From IMG/VR virus record IMGVR_UViG_3300024346_004212, positions 1 through 26,547 of that record: a stretch of 26,547 bases of DNA. One strand, written 5' to 3'. Both the position numbers and the translations under genes were made by a program. How positions within the stretch are numbered: position 1 is the stretch's first letter; each line of letters starts with the position of its first letter. This document shows, piece by piece, positions 14,851 through 22,040 of the stretch. The stretch is from a virus. The notes beneath the pieces were generated by a model. The model saw only the letters and a list, made by a program, of their open reading frames with translations. It made no database searches and had not been told where the DNA came from.

Positions 14851-15471
14851 GTGAGTGTTAACTTATTGTCAATTAGTCCTACATATATTTATGGAGGCAC
14901 TATCGCTGTGTATGAAGATGCATGGCAAGACTATAAGAAAACAATTGAAGATGCCTTATCTATTGACTCAGATCAATCAATAGATGTAAAATTTCGTCCT
15001 TCTCAAACAGATGAGGACTATGAAACTGGAGATCCATTACGGCAGTCAGTAAGAACAAGTTATGGACTGTCTTTGGGCAAGGCTTCTGTTGTTAGCCAAA
15101 CTGCAAAAGAAATTTATGACTCTTGTGATAAAGTCGTAGGCTCTGCAATTTCTGAATACAGAAAAATTTTTAAAATAAATGAAGAAATAAAAACTGCAGA
15201 GTCGTACGGACTTCTTCGGTATAGGGCTAATGAGAAGTATAATTTACACTATGATGGAGGAACAGAATCTTCTAGAGCAGTGTCTGTATTAATTTATCTT
15301 AACGATGATTATGAGGGTGGAGAACTAGAGTTCCCAAACTTTGACATAAAGATAAAGCCAAAAGCAGGGACATTGGTATTGTTCCCATCAAATTATGCAT
15401 ACGCACATATTGCTCACCCAGTAAAAAGTGGAACAAAATACGTAATAGCAACATGGTTAAAGGATAGGTAA
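14851..15471 (+). CDS. Prolyl 4-hydroxylase-like 2-oxoglutarate/Fe(II) dioxygenase (206 aa)
   Basis: I start at GTG 14851, two bases after the previous stop; an upstream ATG at 14785 overlaps the neighbour and gives an odd Lys/Arg start. The iron ligands are H133 and D135 (NLHYDGG) and H186 (YAHIAHPV); K196 (GTKYVIATW) would bind 2-oxoglutarate. Between them lies YEGGELEFPNF and the loop PKAGTLVLFPSN, both typical of the P4H superfamily. It likely hydroxylates a protein or DNA substrate that is not known. It differs from the oxygenase at 12076, which has an Arg instead of the Lys. Confidence 0.82.
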   Translation: MSVNLLSISPTYIYGGTIAVYEDAWQDYKKTIEDALSIDSDQSIDVKFRPSQTDEDYETGDPLRQSVRTSYGLSLGKASVVSQTAKEIYDSCDKVVGSAISEYRKIFKINEEIKTAESYGLLRYRANEKYNLHYDGGTESSRAVSVLIYLNDDYEGGELEFPNFDIKIKPKAGTLVLFPSNYAYAHIAHPVKSGTKYVIATWLKDR

Positions 15472-15472
15472 A

Positions 15473-15658
15473 ATGGCACTGTACGAATATGACTGTATGC
15501 CTTGCTCACAGAGGTATACAAAAGAAAGATCTATAAAGGATGAAGATCCAGGATATAAATGTGATACTTGCAATAAGCCCTTAGTTCGTGTATACTCTAA
15601 TGTAGGAGCAGTATTCAACGGTAGTGGATTTTATTCCACTGATAACAGAAAGCGGTAG
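15473..15658 (+). CDS. FmdB-type zinc ribbon protein (61 aa)
   Basis: The N-terminus reads MALYEYDCMPC, with C8, C11, C30 and C33 forming one CxxC...CxxC ribbon and a Ser/Gly-rich C-terminal tail with NGSGFYSTD. This matches the FmdB family, named for a putative regulator but with unclear function. Starts two bases after the oxygenase stop. Confidence 0.82.
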   Translation: MALYEYDCMPCSQRYTKERSIKDEDPGYKCDTCNKPLVRVYSNVGAVFNGSGFYSTDNRKR

Positions 15659-15662
15659 TATA

Positions 15663-15914
15663 ATGTTTACAATGATTAAAGATGAAGTCAAGCAAGAATG
15701 GCAACTATCCCCTCTGGATCGATGTGACAGGTGTAGTGCAGAAGCCCTAGTTAAGGTTACTGGCATTAGCGGAGACCTTATGTTCTGTGGACACCACTAC
15801 AATAAGATTATGGACAATCCAGAAGGATACAAAAAGATGATGTCTTTTGCTTTGACAGTCCTTGATGAAAGAGAAAAACTTATTGAGAATAGGGCAAAAG
15901 GCGATTCCTACTAA
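15663..15914 (+). CDS. DUF7455-like zinc-binding protein (83 aa)
   Basis: ATG 15663 was chosen over an upstream TTG at 15624 that overlaps the FmdB gene. The core LSPLDRCDRCSAEALVKV followed by DLMFCGHH matches a short actinobacterial family, with C21, C24, C42 and H45 as likely zinc ligands. A helical tail follows. Function is unknown. Its presence supports an actinobacterial host. TAATG overlap with the next gene. Confidence 0.72.
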   Translation: MFTMIKDEVKQEWQLSPLDRCDRCSAEALVKVTGISGDLMFCGHHYNKIMDNPEGYKKMMSFALTVLDEREKLIENRAKGDSY

Positions 15915-16675
15915 TGATTATTCAGATTATAGGTCTTCCAGGTTCTGGTAAAACAGAATTAGCGAAGGCATTAAAAGAGCGTATAAATGCTATTCATCTT
16001 AATGCTGATGAAGTTCGTGCAACAGTCAATTCAGATTTAGGGTTTGCACCAGAAGATAGAATTGAGCAGGCTCGTCGCATGGGGGAAATGGCTCGCCTTA
16101 TTGCAAAGCAGGGCGTTGCTCCAGTTGTTGTTGACTTTATATGTCCTACGGACTTAACTCGTGCAGCATTTGGCAAACCAGATATCCTTGTATTTATGGA
16201 TACGCTTGCCGAAGGTCGTTTTGAAGATACAAACAAGATGTTTGAAAGACCAACAAATTTCGATGTAGCATTCATCAGTCATAATTTAAACGCTGATGCA
16301 AAGGCATCGCATATTATTCAAAAGTTTAAACTTCATGATTGGTCTGCACCAACAACATTGATGCTTGGAAGATACCAGCCTTGGCATGAAGGACATCACG
16401 CCCTTTATAAAGAAGCAGGCAAGAGAACAGAGCAAGTCCTACTAGGAGTCCGTAACACATACAATACAAGTGAAAAGGATCCTCTTAAGTTTGATCAGGT
16501 AAAAGAGTACATTGCCGAGGATGAATTTATGGACGGAGCATTAGTATTAAGATTACCTAACATTACCAACATTGTATATGGTCGTGATGTAGGCTATAAG
16601 ATTGAGCAAGTAGACTTAGGGGCAGATATTCATGCTATTTCTGCTACGCAAAAGCGTAAGGAAATGGGCATATGA
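15914..16675 (+). CDS. APS-kinase-like domain fused to an HxGH nucleotidyltransferase (253 aa)
   Basis: Residues 1-140: P-loop GLPGSGKT (7-14), then NADEVRATVNSDLGF and DRIEQARRMGEMARLIAKQG, closely following APS kinase, though its usual DGD is NAD here. Residues 145-253: GRYQPWHEGHH (152-162; HxGH 158-161) and near the end ISATQKRKE, which match NMN adenylyltransferase-like enzymes. The order (kinase first, transferase second) is the reverse of NadR. It could act on an adenylylated or phosphorylated small molecule, or in NAD salvage; substrate unknown. Overlaps the genes on both sides. Confidence 0.8.
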   Translation: MIIQIIGLPGSGKTELAKALKERINAIHLNADEVRATVNSDLGFAPEDRIEQARRMGEMARLIAKQGVAPVVVDFICPTDLTRAAFGKPDILVFMDTLAEGRFEDTNKMFERPTNFDVAFISHNLNADAKASHIIQKFKLHDWSAPTTLMLGRYQPWHEGHHALYKEAGKRTEQVLLGVRNTYNTSEKDPLKFDQVKEYIAEDEFMDGALVLRLPNITNIVYGRDVGYKIEQVDLGADIHAISATQKRKEMGI

Positions 16676-16947
16676 TAGACAAGTTTAAGCAATGGTTTTT
16701 TAAACCAACACAACACTTTCAGGTAAGATACAATACAAAAAATAATGGCGGACCTTTGAAGTGGAGAATTATTGCTGATGGTGAAGAAATGCTTGCTAGT
16801 CATATTGAGATACGAGGCTATATCTATGGAGAAGCAAGCGTTGTAGATGATGATCAAAAAATGAATATGGCCTGCGATGGAAAAATTTATTGGCACGGAA
16901 CTCGTGCTGAAATCATTACCTCAAAGGCACCAGACCTACTGCCATGA
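16672..16947 (+). CDS. Hypothetical protein with compact beta-rich region (91 aa)
   Basis: ATGA overlap with the fusion gene. Likely beta-rich: GGPLKWRIIADGEEMLASH, then a strand IEIRGYIYGEASVV and ACDGKIYWHGTRAEI. No metal motif or membrane segment. I recall similar short proteins in phages but cannot name a function. Confidence 0.7.
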   Translation: MIDKFKQWFFKPTQHFQVRYNTKNNGGPLKWRIIADGEEMLASHIEIRGYIYGEASVVDDDQKMNMACDGKIYWHGTRAEIITSKAPDLLP

Positions 16948-17147
16948 TAGTTTCTAAGTCAAGATCATTAATCAAGTCTTTAACTTGGAGAGTAGTTGCA
17001 TTAGTTACAACTTTTGTGTCTGCTTATTGGATTACTGGTGAAGAGATTGAGGCGCTACAAGTCACTGTATTGACAAATACTGTTAACTTTATTCTATACT
17101 ACGCACATGAGCGTGGATGGAATTATATACAATGGGGGAGAAAATAA
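16944..17147 (+). CDS. DUF2061-like membrane protein, second copy (67 aa)
   Basis: ATGA overlap. SRSLIKSLTWRVVALVTTF, two hydrophobic segments (about 14-30 and 38-55) and a terminal YYAHERGWNYIQWG fit DUF2061 better than the copy at 14520, as the SxxKxxxWR start is complete. Two members in one phage region suggest paralogy. TAATG overlap with the nuclease gene. Confidence 0.82.
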   Translation: MIVSKSRSLIKSLTWRVVALVTTFVSAYWITGEEIEALQVTVLTNTVNFILYYAHERGWNYIQWGRK

Positions 17148-17554
17148 TGTACCAATACTATGTAAGAAAAGTAGAGAATGTTGTAGATGGAGATACCATC
17201 GATGTTCTTATTGATTTAGGGTTTGATATCCTATTTGCATCTCGTGTTAGATTGGCTGGGATTGATACACCTGAGTCTCGCACAAAAGACCTTAAAGAAA
17301 AGGCTTTAGGTCTTGAAGCCAAGGAATATCTTAAGAAGTCTTTAAAGGATGCTAAGTCTGTTGTAATTAAAACTGAGAAGATGGACTCGTCTGAAAAGTA
17401 TGGTCGAATTCTTGGTTGGATATATGTTGATGATAACACTGTATCGTTAAATGACATGATGATCAATGATGGCTATGCCTGGGGATACCTAGGAGATACC
17501 AAGGTCAAGGATTTTGATGCACTTGCTAAGGCTAGAAAGAAGTCTGGCAAGTGA
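17147..17554 (+). CDS. Thermonuclease (SNase) domain protein (135 aa)
   Basis: SD GGGGAG precedes ATG 17147. Catalytic residues are visible: D14-G-D16 (VVDGDTIDV), R35 (SRVRLAGID), D40, E43 (DTPES) and R87 (KYGRILGWIY). The fold would bind calcium and cut single-stranded or double-stranded DNA and RNA. No signal peptide is present, so the protein seems cytoplasmic; it may help host-DNA breakdown or nucleotide recycling. It overlaps the next gene by four bases. Length fits the family. Confidence 0.88.
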   Translation: MYQYYVRKVENVVDGDTIDVLIDLGFDILFASRVRLAGIDTPESRTKDLKEKALGLEAKEYLKKSLKDAKSVVIKTEKMDSSEKYGRILGWIYVDDNTVSLNDMMINDGYAWGYLGDTKVKDFDALAKARKKSGK

Positions 17555-17883
17555 AAGATCCAGACGAAATTATAGATGACCTAATTGCAAAAGGTGGTCT
17601 AGAATTTGTTGGTGTAGATTCTGAATCTGGAGAAGCATTATATAGGCCAACGGATATACTAAAAAGTATTGATCCAAAACTAAGTAAAGAGATGTCTATT
17701 TATTTTTCAGAGTCCACCATGAGGTTGTGGCAAAAGGGGTTTATTGATATGGATGTAACTATCGAAGATCCTTTGGTGACTCTTGCTGAAAAAGCATTTG
17801 ACTTAAAGGCTATAGATTCTTTAGATAAAGAAGAAAAAATAATAATACAAGAAATCATAAGAGTTCTTTCAGAAAAAAAGTGA
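17551..17883 (+). CDS. Hypothetical acidic protein (110 aa)
   Basis: GTG start overlapping the SNase stop. Acidic, mostly helical protein with a short beta start (GGLEFVGVDSESGEALYRPT). Residues about 35-60 and 75-108 look like helices. The family is not recognised, and no motifs are seen. Confidence 0.7.
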   Translation: MKDPDEIIDDLIAKGGLEFVGVDSESGEALYRPTDILKSIDPKLSKEMSIYFSESTMRLWQKGFIDMDVTIEDPLVTLAEKAFDLKAIDSLDKEEKIIIQEIIRVLSEKK

Positions 17884-17889
17884 TACAAT
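17881..17889 (+). promoter_or_regulatory. Extended -10 promoter TGATACAAT
   Basis: Overlaps the stop of the preceding gene. Start near 17896, followed by AGGGG and the ATG at 17907. Confidence 0.5.
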
Positions 17890-17906
17890 GAATATTAGGG
17901 GTACCT

Positions 17907-18320
17907 ATGAATAACTGGTATGGCGCTGTTGGATTAACTGTGACTATCCTTTTAGTCTTATTCACTTATGTTTTTGCGTCAAGGTCTGCCAAAAGCCCAC
18001 AAATCGTAAGCCAGTCTATGCTTTTGTACAGGTACAATAGTGCCAAAAAGTATTCAAGAAAACTTGTTACAAAAACACAGTCAACAAAACACTACGACAA
18101 GACCAATGTCAAAGTTATAATCCTTGACAATCAGGCATACTGGATCAAAGATAATATTTTTTATAGGGCACCTTTAGTTGGTCAGTCAATAGATAAGGAC
18201 TTGGCAGAAGAAGTTGACACAATAAGCATGGATAGGGTACAATTAGATAAGATGCTTTTTATCATGGATAAACTAAGAGAAGGGATTAACGATGATAGTA
18301 GGGGTTCAGGGGACAAGTAG
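17907..18320 (+). CDS. Single-pass membrane protein (137 aa)
   Basis: AGGGG lies before the ATG. One N-terminal hydrophobic segment (about residues 5-24) followed by a soluble basic region (about 45-70) and a beta-like segment VKVIILDNQAYWIKDNIFY. Cytoplasmic or external placement of the tail cannot be told. No family recognised. The next gene begins inside its end. Confidence 0.7.
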   Translation: MNNWYGAVGLTVTILLVLFTYVFASRSAKSPQIVSQSMLLYRYNSAKKYSRKLVTKTQSTKHYDKTNVKVIILDNQAYWIKDNIFYRAPLVGQSIDKDLAEEVDTISMDRVQLDKMLFIMDKLREGINDDSRGSGDK

Positions 18321-18642
18321 TTTTAATAACTATAATATTTTCCTAAGATCAATGGCTGTTGCCCTTTCTGAGTTAGAGGAACAAGATAGAGAGTTTCTAA
18401 TATACTCTGCAGGGCCAAACAATATTAACATGATGGCTATGGAGTTTGTAAATCTATCTGAAAGAGGAATGAAGGCAAGAGGAAAGTCTATAAAGTTTTT
18501 TAAGGTCACTCCTGAGTGGCTAGAGCAAAATGTAAAAAATATAAATCATTTTGCATTTCTTTCTAATCCAAAAGAGCCTGTCTCAAAGATAGTTCACTCA
18601 TCAAAACTAAACAATATAAACACAAACGTATATACATTTTAA
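18292..18642 (+). CDS. SLOG/DUF2493-like Rossmann protein (116 aa)
   Basis: The start IVGVQGTSSFNNYNIFLRSM and the later LIYSAGPNNINMMAMEFVN resemble SLOG-fold proteins, with a first beta-strand and Gly-rich loop followed by a second strand and an A-G-P turn. They bind nucleotides or nucleotide-like ligands. The likeness is at pattern level only. It overlaps the preceding membrane gene by 29 bases, and the next reading frame starts a few bases after its stop. Confidence 0.55.
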   Translation: MIVGVQGTSSFNNYNIFLRSMAVALSELEEQDREFLIYSAGPNNINMMAMEFVNLSERGMKARGKSIKFFKVTPEWLEQNVKNINHFAFLSNPKEPVSKIVHSSKLNNINTNVYTF

Positions 18643-18646
18643 GTTT

Positions 18647-18901
18647 GTGACAAAACAATCCAAAAGAAACGGAATAAAAATGAAGTTGATTAATTCTCTA
18701 GATGTAATGGAGTCAATCGTAAACGACAACAAGCAGTTGTCTTGGGATGGATGGACAGTTGTTGAAACATTCCCATCAGAAAAAGCATATTTTTCTAAGT
18801 TTGGTATTTATAAAAATAATAAGTGGCAGATGAAAAAAGAGTTTGTTCCTTCAAATAATGGATGGGAAATACCAGATAAGTATGTAAAAACTCATGGTTA
18901 A
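18647..18901 (+). CDS. Hypothetical protein (84 aa; 73 aa from ATG 18680)
   Basis: Two possible starts: GTG 18647 without an SD, and ATG 18680 with a weak purine stretch. The core has aromatic and Lys residues with WDGWTVVETF and later NKWQMKKEF. No motif or family is visible. The stop overlaps the next start. Confidence 0.5.
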   Translation: MTKQSKRNGIKMKLINSLDVMESIVNDNKQLSWDGWTVVETFPSEKAYFSKFGIYKNNKWQMKKEFVPSNNGWEIPDKYVKTHG

Positions 18902-19658
18902 AAATATGGATCGTGAATTTTTGAGAGATGTTATTCAAGAGTATAATGAAGTTAACATGCTTTTAGGTAACACTGGTGTTAACTTTATGAATCATGGATA
19001 CTCTCCTTCTTCTGAAATAATTTCTGAAGATGATTTTATTTTTAAGAATCAAATTTCTCTATACCTAAATATGTTTGAAGGAATTGACTCTAAAGGCAAA
19101 AAGGTCCTAGAGGTTGGGTGTGGCAGAGGTGGTGGGATCTCTGCAATAAAAAAATATCTAGACACAGATAAACTTTTTGCCTGCGATATTAATAAATTAA
19201 ATATAGAATATTGCAAAAATAATCATGATGATTCTATTGAGTTCAAAGTTTCTGATGCACATAAACTAGACTATCCAGATAGTTTTTTTGATATAGTGCT
19301 TAGTGTAGAGTCTTCTCATTGCTACCATCTGCCAAAGTTATTTTTTAGTGAGGTTAGTCGTGTACTAAAGCCTGGAGGTATATTCTTATACACTGACTGT
19401 GGTAGAAATATAAAAAGATTTAGTTCAGAAGTATCAGAGTTTATAGACATTAAAGAAGAAAACATAACAGAAAATGTAAAGCAGTCTTGTTTAGAAGACT
19501 ATGAAAAATGGCAAAGTTTAATTTTAGATGAAGATATAAGAAAAAAGTTTACGACAATAGCACGGTTAAAGTCAGAAGAATATGCAACAGGATCAGACAT
19601 GTATTTAAAATACATTGCAATAAATAAAAATTTAGGGGACATAGATGAACAAACATAA
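18894..19658 (+). CDS. SAM-dependent class I methyltransferase (254 aa)
   Basis: Motif I VLEVGCGRGGG is at residues 71-81, a following acidic turn ACDIN at 96-100, a central FKVSDAHKL, and FFDIVLSVES with LKPGGIFLYTD after it. These are the class I methyltransferase order. The substrate is unknown; metabolic or cell-wall lipid types are as likely as DNA. An ATG at 18906 is an alternative start and neither has a clear SD. The tail is Lys and Glu rich. Confidence 0.85.
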   Translation: MVKNMDREFLRDVIQEYNEVNMLLGNTGVNFMNHGYSPSSEIISEDDFIFKNQISLYLNMFEGIDSKGKKVLEVGCGRGGGISAIKKYLDTDKLFACDINKLNIEYCKNNHDDSIEFKVSDAHKLDYPDSFFDIVLSVESSHCYHLPKLFFSEVSRVLKPGGIFLYTDCGRNIKRFSSEVSEFIDIKEENITENVKQSCLEDYEKWQSLILDEDIRKKFTTIARLKSEEYATGSDMYLKYIAINKNLGDIDEQT

Positions 19659-19926
19659 ATGGAAAGATGAGGCTGTGTGCTTAGACTATGACACAAACTT
19701 ATTCTTTGACAAATACGAAGAAGATGAACTACTTAGACCAGCCATAGATGCTTTGTGCTCTTCATGCTCAGTCAGAAAAGAATGCTTTTCTGTTGGCATA
19801 TCTGGAAAAGAGTGGGGCGTATGGGGTGGAGTATACTTAGAAAATGGAGAAGTCTCTAAAGAGTTCTCTAGCCATAAGAGCAAGGTTGACTGGGGTAAAA
19901 CTTGGCAATCACTAACGATGGAGTAA
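19645..19926 (+). CDS. WhiB-like Fe-S transcription factor (93 aa)
   Basis: Four cysteines C12, C38, C41 and C47 (C...CxxCxxxxxC) hold the 4Fe-4S cluster, and the turn GVWGG (58-62) with a following basic region complete the WhiB pattern. These regulators work with sigma factors and are essentially confined to actinobacteria and their phages. In phages they may repress or take over host WhiB targets. The gene overlaps the methyltransferase. It is strong evidence for an actinobacterial host. Confidence 0.9.
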   Translation: MNKHKWKDEAVCLDYDTNLFFDKYEEDELLRPAIDALCSSCSVRKECFSVGISGKEWGVWGGVYLENGEVSKEFSSHKSKVDWGKTWQSLTME

Positions 19927-19927
19927 T

Positions 19928-20167
19928 ATGTACACAGATGAAATGAAAAGGGCTTTTAGATCTCTTCACGCTCCTAAAAATTTTTCTTTGCAGATTATTG
20001 ACAATGATCATTTTTTAACTGTAAAGGCTAAAGAGAAAGACTTTATGTCTTTATCAACAGTTGAAATGAAAAGAGAGGCAATAGAGTATATGATTCGTGT
20101 GAAGAAAGCATTAGAAGACAATGGGGCAATTGTTCTGTTGGTTAGAGAGGGAGGAAAAGAGTTATGA
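19928..20167 (+). CDS. Hypothetical protein (79 aa)
   Basis: SD TGGAG overlapping the WhiB stop. Small alpha/beta protein: FSLQIIDNDHFLTVKAKEKDF followed by a helix MKREAIEYMIRVKKALEDN and a last strand AIVLLVREG. It may be a small fold domain. Not recognised. The stop overlaps the next ATG. Confidence 0.65.
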   Translation: MYTDEMKRAFRSLHAPKNFSLQIIDNDHFLTVKAKEKDFMSLSTVEMKREAIEYMIRVKKALEDNGAIVLLVREGGKEL

Positions 20168-20568
20168 TTGAATCAATCTTGGTTGGAACTTTTGTATTTT
20201 TTACACTTCTATTTTTATCTTTGTACTTAGCACAAGTTAAAAAGAATCGTGCAATTCTTGCAAACACATTAAACCTTTTGTTGATGCAGCAGTCAATGAA
20301 TGATGAATCTAAAACAGATGAAGAAAAATCAAATGAGGCATTTTTAAAATTTGTTTCAGATTCTCGTGACTGGGCATACCAGTACATAGACAGTGTTCAG
20401 GAATCATTAAATAAATTTATTAGTGATATTGAGCCAGAGATTGCATACTTTGATGAGTATGGAGAGGTTGGCTCTGCATATCCACACTATCACTCTATGA
20501 AAAAAATTTCAGGGGCATACAAAGAATTAAAGAAATTGCTTCCAGAAGACTATGATAGAATAGAGTAA
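20164..20568 (+). CDS. Membrane-anchored coiled-coil protein (134 aa)
   Basis: GAGGAAAAGAG before ATG. One N-terminal hydrophobic segment (about residues 2-22, valine and phenylalanine rich) then a helical soluble part with charged and polar residues. C-terminal region has ISDIEPEIAYFDEYGE. Function unknown. TAATG overlap with the next small gene. Confidence 0.6.
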   Translation: MIESILVGTFVFFTLLFLSLYLAQVKKNRAILANTLNLLLMQQSMNDESKTDEEKSNEAFLKFVSDSRDWAYQYIDSVQESLNKFISDIEPEIAYFDEYGEVGSAYPHYHSMKKISGAYKELKKLLPEDYDRIE

Positions 20569-20714
20569 TGATAGTATTGAAACACACAAAAAATCTTAAC
20601 TTATTTATTTGTGAAGAAGAATTGTGCCAAGAAGAAAGCACACATGTGTGGGCAAATTCTGAAAGCAGGATCGTTGACTTGTGTGACCTACACTATAGCA
20701 AGGCAATAGAATGA
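20568..20714 (+). CDS. Small zinc-finger-like protein (48 aa)
   Basis: Coupled by TAATG at its start and ATGA at its end to both neighbours. C15 and C20 (ICEEELC) with C39 and H42 (LCDLH) form a possible CxxxxC...CxxH metal site, similar in plan to the DUF7455-like protein. Function unknown. Confidence 0.55.
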   Translation: MIVLKHTKNLNLFICEEELCQEESTHVWANSESRIVDLCDLHYSKAIE

Positions 20715-21625
20715 AATTTTACTATTTTGGTGGAGTTTTTGAAACAAATCATGATGAAAGTCTAGAGACTCCATACGCATTAGAAAAACATAATTTTGAT
20801 GGTGTTATGTTTACTTATGATGCAACGCAAGGAGATATGTTTGTTAGAACTGCTAGAGATATTAAGTTAGACAAAAAGATTAAGTACCTTATTGCTGTTA
20901 GACCCTACACAATATCACCACAATACCTACAAACCATCAGCGACTCTATTAATGAGATAGATCCAGGTAGGCTTCAACTAAACTTTATAGCAGGATACAT
21001 AAAAGATCATGAGAGCCACATTGGTGGCATTGTGGGAGATGTTGATGATAACTCAAACTCAGTAGAAAAGTCAAACTATATAATCAAGTTTCTTGATACA
21101 TTAAGCAATATGACTGTAAACAAAAAACCATTAGACTTCTATGTTTCAACAACAAACAGTTATGTATTTAAAGAAACAAGAAAGCATAAAAATAAAATCA
21201 TATTGCCATACCATATATATAAGCGTGGGTTTTGGTCTGATGTTTATAGAGATCCCTCATTAAAAATACCTCTCGACACAAAAGATGTAGAGATAATGCT
21301 AACCATGACACCAATTATAAGAGAAACAGAAGAAGAGTTAAAATCATTAAATGACTATGCATTAAGGCCTGTATGGAAAAAGGGAGAGGTTTCAAAAGTT
21401 TTAGATGACGTTGAATACTTTACTCATGATAGTTTTAATGATTTTGTAAAGATGCTTGAAGAAAATGGCATTAACCACTTACTAATAAATGCCGTTCCAA
21501 GACAAGAGCATTCAGTTATAATTCCATTTATAAAAAAATATGTGGAATCACAAAAAGAATTTGTTAGTAAGACAACTAACAAAGAAACAAATATCCTAGG
21601 AGGAAAAAATGACACATCACAATGA
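20711..21625 (+). CDS. Luciferase-like flavin monooxygenase family protein (304 aa)
   Basis: The segment YLIAVRPYTISPQYLQTIS (59-77) followed by DPGRLQLNFIAG (84-95) matches the alkanesulfonate monooxygenase (SsuD) and luciferase family, where these strands line the FMN site (AlRP...P...GRL.lN.v.G). Length is at the low end of the family. The fold would be a TIM barrel. It may oxidise a small organosulfur or aldehyde compound, with a separate flavin reductase from the host, but no partner gene is seen. It is an unusual auxiliary gene for a phage. Stop lies inside the next gene. Confidence 0.75.
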   Translation: MKFYYFGGVFETNHDESLETPYALEKHNFDGVMFTYDATQGDMFVRTARDIKLDKKIKYLIAVRPYTISPQYLQTISDSINEIDPGRLQLNFIAGYIKDHESHIGGIVGDVDDNSNSVEKSNYIIKFLDTLSNMTVNKKPLDFYVSTTNSYVFKETRKHKNKIILPYHIYKRGFWSDVYRDPSLKIPLDTKDVEIMLTMTPIIRETEEELKSLNDYALRPVWKKGEVSKVLDDVEYFTHDSFNDFVKMLEENGINHLLINAVPRQEHSVIIPFIKKYVESQKEFVSKTTNKETNILGGKNDTSQ

Positions 21626-21926
21626 AAAGAAGTCACAGATTAATGCAGTACTAGCATCTTATGGACGCTCAGTCCTTGGTGCTGCTGTAGCACTCTATGC
21701 TTCAGGCGTTACTGATCCAAAGACACTTGCATATGCACTACTTGGTGCTATTGTTCCAGTAGCATTGAGAGCAGTTAACCCTAATGATACTGCGTTTGGC
21801 CGTTTGCCAGATGTAGAAGAAGTAGAAGCAGCAGCAAAGTCTGCTAAGGTTATCAAGAAGGCTGCTAAAAAGGCTCCTGTAAAGAAGTCGTCTGGCGGAG
21901 GCAAGGCTACTAACCAAGTAAAGTAA
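21609..21926 (+). CDS. Holin-like protein with Lys/Gly tail (105 aa)
   Basis: TAGGAGG before ATG 21609. A hydrophobic region with two helices (about 14-32 and 38-54) is followed by an Ala/Lys-rich C-terminus ending KKSSGGGKATNQVK, like the endolysin tail. Size and topology fit a phage holin, but only a basic tail supports function. It shares the plan of the protein at 11167. Confidence 0.6.
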   Translation: MTHHNEKKSQINAVLASYGRSVLGAAVALYASGVTDPKTLAYALLGAIVPVALRAVNPNDTAFGRLPDVEEVEAAAKSAKVIKKAAKKAPVKKSSGGGKATNQVK

Positions 21927-21940
21927 TCTCACTATAGACT

Positions 21941-21972
21941 AGCAGGCTTGTTACTTGACAGGCCTGCTTTTC
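21941..21972 (+). terminator. Rho-independent terminator
   Basis: AGCAGGCTTG pairs with CAGGCCTGCT (one G-T wobble), loop TTACTTGA, followed by TTTTC. It ends the long accessory operon. Its right arm overlaps a promoter -35 element. Confidence 0.8.
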
Positions 21973-21983
21973 TATGTTATAAT
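21955..21983 (+). promoter_or_regulatory. Consensus promoter TTGACA - 17 bases - TATAAT with TG extension
   Basis: TTGACA is 21955-21960, TATAAT 21978-21983, and TGT precedes it. The -35 lies in the terminator hairpin. Start near 21990, giving a leader of about 51 bases to the hsp20 ATG. Confidence 0.85.
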
Positions 21984-22040
21984 ATTGTTGCCTGCCCAAA
22001 TGGGGGGTAAATTAACTTATTCGCTTGAAAGGGGAATAAC

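Noticed and set aside
15659-15664. TATAAT before the DUF7455-like gene, and the similar TATAATG at 14517
   Set aside because: They arise from stop-start sequence and overlap the ATG, leaving no room for a transcription start.
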